Assembly (NCBI RefSeq): GCF_965139615.1 | Contig: NZ_CBCSIQ010000005.1 | Span: 62,001-126,000 of the forward strand | Direction of reading: 5' to 3' | DNA from: Kerstersia similis | GTDB taxonomy: Bacteria; Pseudomonadota; Gammaproteobacteria; Burkholderiales; Burkholderiaceae_B | Length of the DNA stretch: 64,000 nucleotides | Shown: piece by piece, positions 17,899-26,836 of the stretch | Numbering within the stretch: position 1 is the stretch's first letter | How the letters are laid out: every line of letters starts with the position of its first letter | Position numbers and translations under genes: made by a program | The notes under the pieces: model-generated | The model's database searches: none | What the model saw: the letters and a program-made list of their open reading frames with translations, nothing else | What the model was told of the DNA's origin: nothing

Positions 17899-19094
17899 AG
17901 TTGGATACCGCCGCGCTCGGCCACGGTATGCATGTCCTTGTCTCCCCGACCGGAGAGATTGACGAGGATGATCTTGTCACGCGGCAAGGTAGGTGCCAGG
18001 GCGACAGCATGCGCAATTGCATGTGATGACTCCAGCGCCGGCATGATGCCTTCGATGCGGCAGCAGTCGTGGAACGCCTGCAAAGCCGCTTCGTCATCGA
18101 CCGCCACATAATTGGCACGGCCGCTGTCCTTGAGCCAGGCATGCTCGGGGCCAACGCCCGGATAGTCCAGGCCGGCAGAGACGGAATGCGTGCCCAGCAC
18201 CTGACCGTCATCGTCCTGCAGCACATAGGTGCGATTGCCGTGCAGCACGCCTACCGTTCCTTTTGCCAGCGAAGCCGCATGCCGGCCGCTGTTCAGGCCA
18301 TCACCCGCTGCCTCGACACCAACCAATTGCACGGCCGCGTCGTCGATATAAGGATGGAAGATACCGATGGCATTCGACCCGCCGCCAACCGCAGCGACCA
18401 CCACATCCGGCTGGCGCCCGGCATCGCGAGGCATCTGCTCGCGGCACTCCTTGCCAATGACGGTCTGGAAATCGCGCACCAACATCGGGTAAGGATGCGG
18501 GCCGGCTGCCGTGCCGATGATATAGAACGTGTGATCCACATTGGTGGCCCAATCACGCATGGCTTCGTTCAGGGCGTCCTTGAGCGTACGCGTCCCGGAC
18601 TCGACCGGCACCACCGTCGCCCCCAGCAGCTTCATGCGATAGACATTGGACGCCTGGCGGCGTACATCTTCGCTGCCCATGTACACCACGCATTCCATGC
18701 CATACCGTGCCGCGACAGTCGCCGTGGCAACGCCATGCTGGCCGGCACCGGTTTCGGCAATGACGCGATGCTTGCCCATGCGGTTGGCCAGCAGCGCCTG
18801 GCCAATGCAATTGTTGACCTTGTGCGCGCCGGTGTGGTTGAGGTCTTCGCGCTTGAACCAGATCTGCGCGCCCCCCAGCCGTTCCGACCAGCGCCGCGCG
18901 TGATACACCGGCGTAGGACGGCCGACAAAGTGCGCCAGCTCGCTCTGGAACTCCTTGAGGAACTCCGGATCTTTGCGGTAGCGCTCGTAGGCCGCGGTCA
19001 GTTCATCCAGCGCAAAGCGCAGGGTTTCCGCAGCGAATACGCCACCAAAAGGACCGAAATGACCCGCAGCATCCGGCAGATCGTAAGGTTTCAC
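17895..19094 (-). CDS. trpB: Tryptophan synthase beta chain
   Basis: PLP enzyme that condenses indole with serine to tryptophan. The PLP lysine is Lys92 in HTGAHKVNN, and GGGSNAIG binds the cofactor phosphate. An ATG-initiated frame runs back to 19151, but the GTG at 19094 is chosen. It has GGGAGA 6 bases upstream and gives 399 residues beginning KPYDLPDAAGHFG, the usual TrpB length and N-terminus. No trpF or truA gene lies upstream, although they often do in related bacteria. Confidence 0.95.
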   Translation of the reverse strand: MKPYDLPDAAGHFGPFGGVFAAETLRFALDELTAAYERYRKDPEFLKEFQSELAHFVGRPTPVYHARRWSERLGGAQIWFKREDLNHTGAHKVNNCIGQALLANRMGKHRVIAETGAGQHGVATATVAARYGMECVVYMGSEDVRRQASNVYRMKLLGATVVPVESGTRTLKDALNEAMRDWATNVDHTFYIIGTAAGPHPYPMLVRDFQTVIGKECREQMPRDAGRQPDVVVAAVGGGSNAIGIFHPYIDDAAVQLVGVEAAGDGLNSGRHAASLAKGTVGVLHGNRTYVLQDDDGQVLGTHSVSAGLDYPGVGPEHAWLKDSGRANYVAVDDEAALQAFHDCCRIEGIMPALESSHAIAHAVALAPTLPRDKIILVNLSGRGDKDMHTVAERGGIQL

Positions 19095-19263
19095 CAGGAT
19101 TCTCCCGCCTGTAACAATATCCCGCCACTCTGGGCGGGATCCGATAAGCAATCGGGCATTTTACCCGAGCTGAACCGAGCTGTAGCGCCTGCCCCCCATA
19201 ACGGCCGGCACAAGCCGCCTGAATGCCGGTGCAACCGTGGCCCGGCGCGGAGTTCAGCGATGC

Positions 19264-20322
19264 TCAACCCAAGGCATGCAGACGCCTGAAATCACTTGGC
19301 GAGACACCGGCATGATCACGGAAAACACGGCTGAAATGGGCGCCGTTGCTGAATCCCCAGGCAAAAGCAATCTCGGTGATGGTTTGCCTAGCCCGCGCCG
19401 GATCGCGCAAATCACGCATGCAGGCCTGCACCCGGCGCTGCAGGATGTAATGTGCCAGCGATTGCGACTCGCCTGCGAATGCATGATGCAAATGCCGCTT
19501 GCTGCAACCCAGGGCCTGCGCAATCTGCTCCAAATTCAACCCGGGATCACGCAGATGACGGCCGATATAGGCCCGCACTTCATCGCGGAAAGCTTCCTGG
19601 CGGCTGATCGCTGTCTGCGCGCCGCTCATTTCCAGCAGGCACAAGCGCACCAGTTCCGCGATGGCGGCGCCTGCGCCACTCGCCGTGGCAGGCGCCATCT
19701 GCTGCAATTCCTGGTAGGTGCTGCGCATGGTTTCCAGCGCCACCCTGGCGATGCCGCTGCCGCCCGTGCCCCGCCCCATCAGCTCGTCGAGCGCCAGACC
19801 GCGTTCGGCCAGGGCCGAACGCGGCACCATCACGATCAAATGATCCGAATACAGGGGATTGGAAATGTCATAACCCTGCGTCATGTCGTAAATCGCCCAG
19901 CCACCAGAGCGCACCTGTGCCTGGCGTCCATACTGTTCGACCAGCGCTTCTCCCTGCCAGGGAGCAACGATTTTCAGATAGTCCGCCTCCGGACGGCAGG
20001 CCGCGCTGCCGCGCCGCCTGACACGATGCCGGTTGGCCTGCAGGCGCGTCAACACCACCTCGCCCGCGCAGGCTGTGGCCACGCGGCCTTCAAAGCTGGC
20101 ATCGCCGTAGATATCCGACTCTATCCCGTGAAACAACTGCCCCATCCATTCCGTCCAGGCCGGTGCAGTCTCTGCGGCGCGCAAGCCATCGGTACTCAGC
20201 ACCGTGCCGGGTGCACTGCCCGCACCATCCAGACGCAAAGACGGCCCCTGGCCCGGCGCGGAGGCTATGGCGGCGGGCAGCGATGGGGCGCCTGAGCGAC
20301 CGGCAAGCGGAGTAGATGCCAT
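19264..20322 (-). CDS. AraC-family transcriptional regulator
   Basis: A 352-residue regulator. Residues about 40-220 form an AraC_binding_2-like sensor domain (FeaR type), and residues about 250-352 hold two helix-turn-helix motifs (LEQIAQALGCSKRHLHHAF and ITEIAFAWGFSNGAHFSRVF). The reading frame extends further up, but ATG 20322 has GGGAGG exactly 6 bases before it. It is divergent from the aldehyde dehydrogenase and SDR genes and is the obvious candidate to control them. The inducer is unknown; an aromatic aldehyde, alcohol or acid is likely from the neighbours. Confidence 0.88.
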   Translation of the reverse strand: MASTPLAGRSGAPSLPAAIASAPGQGPSLRLDGAGSAPGTVLSTDGLRAAETAPAWTEWMGQLFHGIESDIYGDASFEGRVATACAGEVVLTRLQANRHRVRRRGSAACRPEADYLKIVAPWQGEALVEQYGRQAQVRSGGWAIYDMTQGYDISNPLYSDHLIVMVPRSALAERGLALDELMGRGTGGSGIARVALETMRSTYQELQQMAPATASGAGAAIAELVRLCLLEMSGAQTAISRQEAFRDEVRAYIGRHLRDPGLNLEQIAQALGCSKRHLHHAFAGESQSLAHYILQRRVQACMRDLRDPARARQTITEIAFAWGFSNGAHFSRVFRDHAGVSPSDFRRLHALG

Positions 20323-20732
20323 GACGAACCTCCCGGGTCTGACTGGATCCTGCATTATCCCTCCAAATTTCGCCCGCTTTTCCGTTTTCCACGGATCCGT
20401 CCCTATTCCGCCCGCCAAGGACATGCCTGGATGCCCGCAACCAAGGGAAAACACTGATTTCCTTGCATCATCAGGCAAGCGTCCGCTGCACTTTCAGGCA
20501 AGCGCAAGAACATGCCCCGTTTTACGATAGGCAATGGATGGCCCTCGGATTGCCCTGGCGGCCCCGAATCAATCTGTCACCAGGCCCGGTGACAGGCATC
20601 GCCGAGAGAAAGCCGGCATGTCCGGGTTGACAGGCAGGCGATCCGCCAGCAACACCGCCGTCCCGTGAGCGAGACATCGGCACTGCCCGCCCAGCAGGCG
20701 GCAGCCGCCATTACAAAGAAAGGAAACAAGCC
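20323..20732. promoter_or_regulatory. Divergent promoter region with dyads, araC-type gene / vdh-like gene
   Basis: There is no gene in these 410 bases. It contains a perfect 8-bp inverted repeat, CTGTCACC and GGTGACAG (20574-20595). TGACAGGCA occurs twice in direct orientation (20590-20598 and 20628-20636). The second copy overlaps a consensus -35, TTGACA (20627-20632), but no good -10 follows at 16-18 bases, as expected for an activator-dependent promoter. AAAGGA stands before the dehydrogenase ATG. These are plausible sites for the AraC-type regulator. Confidence 0.5.
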
Positions 20733-22187
20733 ATGACCACTGACATCCAGATGCTGATCGGCGGCCAGCGCCGCAATGCCGCCAATGGCGCCACCTTCGA
20801 GCGCCGCAACCCCCTGGACGGCAGCGTCGCCACGCGCGCGCCTGCCGCAACCGCAGAGGACGCCCATGCAGCGGCGGAAGCCGCCGCCCGCGCCTTCCCC
20901 GCCTGGGCCGCCATGGGCCCAGGCGAACGCCGCAACCTGCTGCTAAAAGCCGCCGTGTCGCTGGAAGCCAAAGGCGAGGCCTTCGCCCGCGCCATGGCCA
21001 GCGAAACCGGCGCCTCTGCCATGTGGGCCGGCTTCAACGTCCATCTGGCCGCCGGCATGCTGCAAGAAGCCGCTGCACTGACTACGCAGATCAACGGTGA
21101 ACTGATCCCTTCCAACGTGCCGGGCAGCCTCGCCATGGCGGTACGCCAGCCCGCCGGTGTCGTGCTGGGCATCGCCCCCTGGAATGCGCCCATCATCCTG
21201 GCCGTGCGCGCCATCGCCACGCCGCTGGCATGCGGCAACACCGTCATTCTGAAGGGCTCTGAGCTGAGCCCGGCGACACACGGCCTGATTATCGAAGCCT
21301 TGCAGGAGGCCGGCCTGCCTGATGGCGTGGTCAATTTCGTGACCAACGCGCCCGCCGATGCCGGGACAGTGGTCGAAGCCATCGTGGCGCACCCCGCCGT
21401 ACGCCGGGTGAATTTCACCGGTTCCACCCGGGTTGGCCGCATCATTGCGCAAACCTGCGCCAAGTACCTCAAGCCCGCCGTCCTGGAACTGGGCGGCAAG
21501 GCGCCCTTCCTGGTCCTGGCCGACGCCGATATCGACGCCGCAGTACAGGCGGCCAGCTTCGGCGCCTTCGCCAATTCCGGCCAGATCTGCATGTCCACCG
21601 AACGCATCATCGTGGACAATGCCATCGGCGACGAGTTCGTTGCCCGCCTGGCTGCCAAGGCGCAGTCGCTGCCGCTGGGCGACCCGCGCAAAGGACCTGC
21701 GGTGCTGGGCTCGGTGGTAGATCAAAGCACGGTCGAGCGCTGCAATGCCCTGATCGACGACGCCTTGGCCAAAGGCGCCAAGCTGGTCTGCGGCGGCAAG
21801 GCCGACAGCACCCTGATTCCAGCCACCCTGCTCGATCATGTCACACCGGAAATGGGCATTTACAACGAAGAGACTTTCGGCCCGGTCAAGGCCATCGTGC
21901 GCGCTAATGGCGACGAAGAAGCCATTGCCATCGCCAATGACAACGAATTCGGCTTGTCCTCTGCCGTCTTCAGCCGCGATGTCGCCCGCGCCTGGCAAAT
22001 TGCTGCCCGTATCGAAGCCGGCATCTGCCACATCAACGGCCCGACGGTGCACGACGAAGCACAAATGCCCTTTGGCGGCGTGAAGCACTCGGGCTATGGC
22101 CGTTTCGGCGGCAAAGCCGGCATCGAGGCATTCACCGAATTGCGCTGGATCACAGTACAGACCACGCCGCGCCACTATCCTTTCTAA
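20733..22187 (+). CDS. Aldehyde dehydrogenase, vanillin dehydrogenase type
   Basis: NAD(P)-dependent oxidation of an aromatic aldehyde to the acid. The 484-residue protein has the catalytic Glu252 (LELGGKAP) and Cys286 (NSGQICMS) and a complete Rossmann region. By recall it resembles Pseudomonas vanillin dehydrogenase (Vdh) along its length, including SETGASAMWAGFNV, TTQINGELIPSNVPGS and the ending TTPRHYPF. Salicylaldehyde or benzaldehyde could also be the substrate. It precedes an SDR resembling coniferyl alcohol dehydrogenase by 100 bases, supporting a role in phenylpropanoid side-chain oxidation. Confidence 0.85.
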   Translation: MTTDIQMLIGGQRRNAANGATFERRNPLDGSVATRAPAATAEDAHAAAEAAARAFPAWAAMGPGERRNLLLKAAVSLEAKGEAFARAMASETGASAMWAGFNVHLAAGMLQEAAALTTQINGELIPSNVPGSLAMAVRQPAGVVLGIAPWNAPIILAVRAIATPLACGNTVILKGSELSPATHGLIIEALQEAGLPDGVVNFVTNAPADAGTVVEAIVAHPAVRRVNFTGSTRVGRIIAQTCAKYLKPAVLELGGKAPFLVLADADIDAAVQAASFGAFANSGQICMSTERIIVDNAIGDEFVARLAAKAQSLPLGDPRKGPAVLGSVVDQSTVERCNALIDDALAKGAKLVCGGKADSTLIPATLLDHVTPEMGIYNEETFGPVKAIVRANGDEEAIAIANDNEFGLSSAVFSRDVARAWQIAARIEAGICHINGPTVHDEAQMPFGGVKHSGYGRFGGKAGIEAFTELRWITVQTTPRHYPF

Positions 22188-22287
22188 ATGTGATGCACGC
22201 GACTGGCCCGGTACGCATGGCTCAGGCAACTCATCCTGCCCTGCCAGCACCGGGCTGTCCCTGAGAGATCAGTCAAAAGGAACCGTT

Positions 22288-23064
22288 ATGCTGCAAGATA
22301 AAACCCTGGTGATCACCGGCGTCTCGTCCGGTATCGGTGCGGAAACCGCCAAAGTCGCTGCAGCCCAGGGCGCGCGCGTCATTGGCGTGGATATCAACCC
22401 GCCGAAGGTCGAGGTCGCACAATTCATCCAGGCCGATCTCGGGGATCGCGCCTCTATCGACGCGCTCGTGGCGCAACTGCCCGCGCAACTGGATGGCCTG
22501 GCCAATATCACCGGCCTGCCGCCCACCCGGCCGGCTGAACAAGTGCTGCGCGTCAACCTCGTGGGCCTGAAATACCTGACGCAAGGCGTCTTGCCCAAGC
22601 TCGCGCAAAATGCCGCCATCGTCAATCTGGCCTCGCTGGCCGGTATCGGCTGGCCAGATGCCATTCCTGCCATCCGTGCCAGCGAAACCCTGGACTTCGA
22701 TGGTGTCGCAGACTTCTGCAAACACCACGACATCAGCGGCGCGCGCAGCTACTTCTTCTCCAAGGAAGCCCTGATCACCTGGACCATGCAAAACCGCTGG
22801 ACCTGGCGGGATCGCGGCATCCGGATGAATGCCGTCAGCCCCGGCCCGGTCGATACCCCGATTCTGGGCGACTTCATCGAAACCCTGGGCGCCCGCGCAG
22901 AAGAAGACATGAAAACCATGGACCGCCCGGGCCGTCCTTCGGATATCGCGCCGGTCGTGGCCTTCCTGCTGAGCAGCGGTTCGGTCTGGATGCGCGGTGT
23001 CAATGTGCCGGTCGATGGCGGCATGCAATCGCACATTCTGGTGCAACAGCACGGCCTGGCCTGA
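22288..23064 (+). CDS. SDR resembling coniferyl-alcohol dehydrogenase
   Basis: Short-chain dehydrogenase of 258 residues with TGVSSGIG (10-17), Ser116, Tyr155 and Lys159. It has an unusual NITG in place of NNAG, which fits the CalA branch (coniferyl alcohol to coniferyl aldehyde in Pseudomonas). Shared features by recall are the QADL segment, VNLVGLKYLTQ, a long loop before the YFFSKEALI active site, and IRMNAVSPGPVDTPIL. The ATG at 22288 has AAAGGA upstream, though the open frame runs further back. With the aldehyde dehydrogenase it would carry an alcohol to the acid in two steps. Confidence 0.8.
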   Translation: MLQDKTLVITGVSSGIGAETAKVAAAQGARVIGVDINPPKVEVAQFIQADLGDRASIDALVAQLPAQLDGLANITGLPPTRPAEQVLRVNLVGLKYLTQGVLPKLAQNAAIVNLASLAGIGWPDAIPAIRASETLDFDGVADFCKHHDISGARSYFFSKEALITWTMQNRWTWRDRGIRMNAVSPGPVDTPILGDFIETLGARAEEDMKTMDRPGRPSDIAPVVAFLLSSGSVWMRGVNVPVDGGMQSHILVQQHGLA

Positions 23065-23086
23065 GCAAGGCTGATACGCCCTAAAC

Positions 23087-23123
23087 ACGAAGGCCGCCCC
23101 CGGCATCCGGGCGCGGCCTTCGT
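23087..23123. terminator. Hairpin between convergent SDR and relA genes
   Basis: ACGAAGGCCGC (23087-23097) pairs with GCGGCCTTCGT (23113-23123), and the interior CCCGG/CCGGG pairs again around CAT, giving a stem of 16 pairs. The position between converging genes suggests a shared terminator, although the T-run is poor on both sides. Confidence 0.6.
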
Positions 23124-23149
23124 ATTCGCGGAAAAAGGTGCCCCAGGGT

Positions 23150-25351
23150 TCAGCGGCGCTGCACGGTCAAAACGCCAGGCACTTCATTCAGCACGTGGAT
23201 GGCACGCCCTAACTGCTCGCCATCGACGACCTCCACCGTGAAGATCATGTGCGCCAGCGACTGGCGGCTTTGCGTGTTCACACCGGTCACATTCAGCCGC
23301 AACTTGGCGAATGCTTCCGAGATATCCCGCAACAGGCCGGAGCGATCCTGCGCACGCACGATGATATCCACCGGATAGCGCGCGTCGTCGGCACGCCCGC
23401 CCCAGGCCACATCAATGACCCGCTCCGGGTGCCGGGCTGCCAATGCAGCAAAACTGGGGCAGTCCTCGCGGTGGATGGATACCCCCCGGCCGCGTGTGAC
23501 GAAGCCCTGGATAATATCCGGCGGCGCCGGACGGCAGCAGCGCGCCAGCTGCGTCAGCAGCGAATCCACACCGACCACCAGCACACCGGTTTTATCGCCT
23601 GGCGCATGGGTGGATTTACCACTGGCCACCAGACCAGGTTCATCGCGCTCGACCGGGCCGTTGAAGCCGGCCTCCAGGTGGCGCAGGCTGAACTCATCCT
23701 TCGCCACGGCGATGTACAGGTCATCGGCCTTGGCGAAGCCATGCTGCTGCGCCAACTGCTCCAGATTCACCGCCGTCTTGCCCAGGCGCTGCAGTTCCTT
23801 TTCCACCAGCGCCTGGCCTTGCGTGATGCGCTGCTGCAATTCAATGGCGTTGAACCACAGGCGTACCTTGCTGCGCGAACGCGAACTGGCCAGGTAGCCC
23901 AATTGGGGGTTCAGCCAATCCCGCGAGGGCCCGCCGGATTTGGCCGCGATGATTTCCACTGTCTGCCCCGTCGCCAGGCGCGTCAAGAGCGGCACCATCT
24001 GGCCATTGACGCGCGCGCCACGGCAACGATGCCCCAGATCCGTATGCAGGCTGTAGGCGAAATCCACTGGCGTGGCGCCTTCCGGCAATTCGATCACACG
24101 CGCCTGCGGCGTCAGGACATAAATACGTCCCCCGCCCTTGCCAGCGGCATCCGGGGCTTCGGAGCCACCCGCCGAAACGTCCGCATTCCAGGCCAGCAGC
24201 TGGCGCAGCCAGGATACCTGGCGGTCTTCCGCGCTGGAGGCCGCCACTTGCCCGCCCCGCTTGCCCGCTTCCTTGTAGTGCCAATGCGCCGCCATGCCGA
24301 ATTCGGCATGGTTGTGCATTTCCCGGGTGCGGATCTGCACCTCGAAGGGCCGGCCATCGCCGTCGATCAATACCGTATGCAAAGAACGATAGCCATTGGG
24401 CTTGGGGCGCGAAATGTAGTCGTCGAACTCGTCGGTCAAAGGCGACCAGAGCGCCTGCACGACGCCCAACGCGGTATAGCAGGCACGCTCGTCTTCGACG
24501 ATCACGCGCAGGGCGCGCAGATCATAGAGCTGGGAAAACGCCAGCCGCTTGATGCGCATCTTGTTCCAGATGCTGTAGATATGCTTGGGCCGGCCACTGA
24601 TGTCGGCCTCTACGCCAGCCGCTGCCAGCGCCGCATGAATGCGCTCGATGGCATTGCGAATGAAGGCTTCGCGCTCGGTACGCTTTTCTTCCAGCAGCCG
24701 GGCGATTTCCTTGTACTTGTCGCTATCGAGAAAACGGAAGGCCAGGTCTTCCATTTCCCATTTGATCTGCCAGATACCCAGGCGATTGGCCAGCGGCGTG
24801 TAGATATCCAGCGTTTCACGCGCAAACTCCCGCGTGCAGGGCCGTTTGGAAGCCGCATGCCAACGCAAGGTCTGGTAACGCGAGGCCAGCCGCATCAAGA
24901 CGATGCGCAGATCCGCCGCCATGGCCAGCAGCATTTTGCGCAACATCTCCTTCTGCGCACCGCTATCCGCCGCACTGTCGCTGGAATCCCGCGTAGCGGC
25001 AGTCAGGCGCAACAGCGCCCGGCTCCCCTGAACCAGACGCCCGATGGCCGGCCCGAAAGCCTTGACGATCATTTCGTCACGCGTGGCAATGGTATCGGGC
25101 AATGCGCCCAGCAAGGCGGCGGCGCGGACTTCGGCATCCGTCTGCAAGTCGGCCAGGATACGCGTGGCGCCGGCCGCATGGTGCGCCACCGGTTCGCCGG
25201 AAATGGCGATTTCGCCCTGCAGATGCGGCGCCGCCCAGTCGCGCGCGCGCAGCACCAGATCGCGCCCGGCCTCATCCAGACCGGCACACACGCGTTCCTG
25301 CCAGTCGGCATCGGAGAGAGAATCAGCGGGTGGATCGTCAGATAACTTCAT
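23150..25351 (-). CDS. relA: (p)ppGpp synthetase RelA
   Basis: Ribosome-associated synthetase of the stringent-response alarmone. Domains in order: a degenerate HD hydrolase region (about 40-190), the synthetase domain (about 230-370, with YDLRALRVIV, PKPNGYRSLHT and VQIRT), TGS (about 395-460) and a C-terminal ACT domain (about 655-733). The hydrolase HDxxED motif is replaced (LLGALPDT), so this copy should make but not degrade (p)ppGpp. A bifunctional SpoT should exist elsewhere. The ATG at 25351 is taken; an in-frame ATG lies six codons upstream. Confidence 0.93.
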   Translation of the reverse strand: MKLSDDPPADSLSDADWQERVCAGLDEAGRDLVLRARDWAAPHLQGEIAISGEPVAHHAAGATRILADLQTDAEVRAAALLGALPDTIATRDEMIVKAFGPAIGRLVQGSRALLRLTAATRDSSDSAADSGAQKEMLRKMLLAMAADLRIVLMRLASRYQTLRWHAASKRPCTREFARETLDIYTPLANRLGIWQIKWEMEDLAFRFLDSDKYKEIARLLEEKRTEREAFIRNAIERIHAALAAAGVEADISGRPKHIYSIWNKMRIKRLAFSQLYDLRALRVIVEDERACYTALGVVQALWSPLTDEFDDYISRPKPNGYRSLHTVLIDGDGRPFEVQIRTREMHNHAEFGMAAHWHYKEAGKRGGQVAASSAEDRQVSWLRQLLAWNADVSAGGSEAPDAAGKGGGRIYVLTPQARVIELPEGATPVDFAYSLHTDLGHRCRGARVNGQMVPLLTRLATGQTVEIIAAKSGGPSRDWLNPQLGYLASSRSRSKVRLWFNAIELQQRITQGQALVEKELQRLGKTAVNLEQLAQQHGFAKADDLYIAVAKDEFSLRHLEAGFNGPVERDEPGLVASGKSTHAPGDKTGVLVVGVDSLLTQLARCCRPAPPDIIQGFVTRGRGVSIHREDCPSFAALAARHPERVIDVAWGGRADDARYPVDIIVRAQDRSGLLRDISEAFAKLRLNVTGVNTQSRQSLAHMIFTVEVVDGEQLGRAIHVLNEVPGVLTVQRR

Positions 25352-25377
25352 AAGGCGCCATCGAGGCAAATAACACG

Positions 25378-25445
25378 AAAAGCCCGCGAACCTCGCGGGC
25401 CATTATCGGAGCAGACACTCTACACCAGGCGGAATCGACATTCAA
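25378..25445 (-). promoter_or_regulatory. relA promoter with terminator-like leader hairpin
   Basis: On the minus strand TTGAAT (25440-25445) and TAGAGT (25417-25422) are 17 bases apart. Downstream, an 8-bp perfect hairpin GCCCGCGA/TCGCGGGC (25382-25400) is followed by TTTT (25378-25381), about 27 bases before the relA ATG. The rest of the 266-base gap to mtfA shows nothing I can name. Confidence 0.4.
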
Positions 25446-25617
25446 ACGAGAAAACGGTATATGCGCCATCATGATGCGTCCAGGACGAAATGCCTGCCAG
25501 ACATGCAACAATTCATCCTGTTGCCGTCGTGCCACCCATGGCCAGCACATCCACCGCGCCCCTGGATGCCCCAGGCATGCCCAGGAACGATTGACACTGA
25601 CTCAGGACGCTTGACCC

Positions 25618-26466
25618 ATGTTCCGCTGGTTGACCGGCTCCGGCGCATCACGCGGCGCCACCGAACGCATGCAGGCCAGAATCCCGGCCGAACTTTGGGA
25701 GGCCACCCTGCAGGCTGCCCCCTATCTGGCGACGCTGGACCCACAGGAACGCGCCCAATTGCTGCAACGCGCTGCCTGGCTGCTGGCCAGCAAAACCATC
25801 AACGGCGCCCAGGGTCTGTCCATCGACAACCAAATCCGCCTGACCATCGCAGCTCAAGCCTGCCTGCCCATCCTTCATTTGCCGGTGGAGCTCTATGCCG
25901 GCTGGGACGAAATCATCGTGTATCCCAGCGGTTTTCTGATTCCGCGCCAGGACGCGGATGCCATCGGCGTCGTGCACGAATACATGGAAGAAGCGGCCGG
26001 CCAGGCCTGGGATGGCGGCCCGGTTCTGCTGTCCTGGGACGACACCGTCGCGCCCGGCAGCCCCGGCTTCAATGTGGTGATTCATGAGTTCGCGCACAAG
26101 CTCGACCTGTACGCCGGCGATGCCGATGGCACGCCTTGGCTGGAAGCACACGCAGGCCTGGCGCCGCGCCGCTGGCGCGAGATCCTGACGGAAGCGCTGG
26201 AAGCCTTGCGCGTCCAGCTCGATGAGATCGAAACCACACTTCCGCCAGACCTGGATCCGGACAGCCCGGAGGCAGATGCCTGGTATGAGACGCTGCCGCT
26301 GGATCCCTATGCCGCCACTGACGAAGCGGAGTTCTTCGCAGTCAGTTCCGAGGCCTTTTTCGTGGATCCATGGCGTCTGGCGCAGGCCATGCCGGCCTGG
26401 TATGAGCAGCTCAGCCGCTACTACCGGCAGGACCCGCGCAACCGCATTACTTCAACGCAGCCGTGA
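25618..26466 (+). CDS. mtfA: MtfA-family zinc peptidase
   Basis: MtfA (YeeI) is a cytosolic zinc metallopeptidase; in E. coli it binds and inactivates the Mlc repressor, affecting glucose PTS expression. The 282-residue protein has the HEFAH motif (156-160) and a downstream glutamate-containing stretch (FFAVSSEAFF) supplying the third ligand. Length and order of conserved blocks (IVYPSGFLIP, GPVLLSWDD) agree with the family. Its last 20 bases overlap the 3' end of the converging Rid gene. A role through Mlc is not assured in this lineage. Confidence 0.9.
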   Translation: MFRWLTGSGASRGATERMQARIPAELWEATLQAAPYLATLDPQERAQLLQRAAWLLASKTINGAQGLSIDNQIRLTIAAQACLPILHLPVELYAGWDEIIVYPSGFLIPRQDADAIGVVHEYMEEAAGQAWDGGPVLLSWDDTVAPGSPGFNVVIHEFAHKLDLYAGDADGTPWLEAHAGLAPRRWREILTEALEALRVQLDEIETTLPPDLDPDSPEADAWYETLPLDPYAATDEAEFFAVSSEAFFVDPWRLAQAMPAWYEQLSRYYRQDPRNRITSTQP

Positions 26467-26800
26467 CAACGATTTCAACCTTGACGTCGGCATTGGCCAA
26501 ACGGGCTTCGACCGTCGCGCGGGGAGGCGCCTGAATGCCGCTGACCCAAGCGTCCCACGCCTGGTTCATGCCATCGAACTCTTTCATGTTGGCCACGAAA
26601 ACCTGTGCGTACAGGATGCGCGACTTATCGGTACCGGCTTCCTGGAGCAGGGTGTCGATGATCGCCAGCACCTGCTGGGTCTGGCCCACGATATCCTGGG
26701 TGGTATCGTCCGGCACCTGGCCAGCCAGGTAGGCCACGCCGTTGTACACGGCCATATCCGACAGGCGCTTGCCCACGTTGAATCGTTTGATATCCGACAT
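26447..26800 (-). CDS. Rid-family protein (YoaB-like)
   Basis: A 117-residue member of the RidA/YjgF/YER057c family, trimeric proteins whose RidA branch deaminates reactive enamine intermediates. It is closest by eye to E. coli YoaB: MNQAWDAWV, the QVLAIIDTLL helix and APPRATVEARL, with the conserved arginine in that last block. Its enamine deaminase activity is not certain, because YoaB-like members differ from canonical RidA around the active site. AGGAAA stands before the ATG. The gene lies 36 bases downstream of pncB on the same strand. Confidence 0.85.
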   Translation of the reverse strand: MSDIKRFNVGKRLSDMAVYNGVAYLAGQVPDDTTQDIVGQTQQVLAIIDTLLQEAGTDKSRILYAQVFVANMKEFDGMNQAWDAWVSGIQAPPRATVEARLANADVKVEIVVTAALK

Positions 26801-26836
26801 TTTTATTTCCTAGAGTAAAACACCGGTCATGCAAAA

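Noticed and set aside
25382..25460. Possible tRNA-like sequence upstream of relA on the minus strand
   Set aside because: Fragments resemble a D-arm and a TTCG loop, but no acceptor stem or anticodon arm can be formed.
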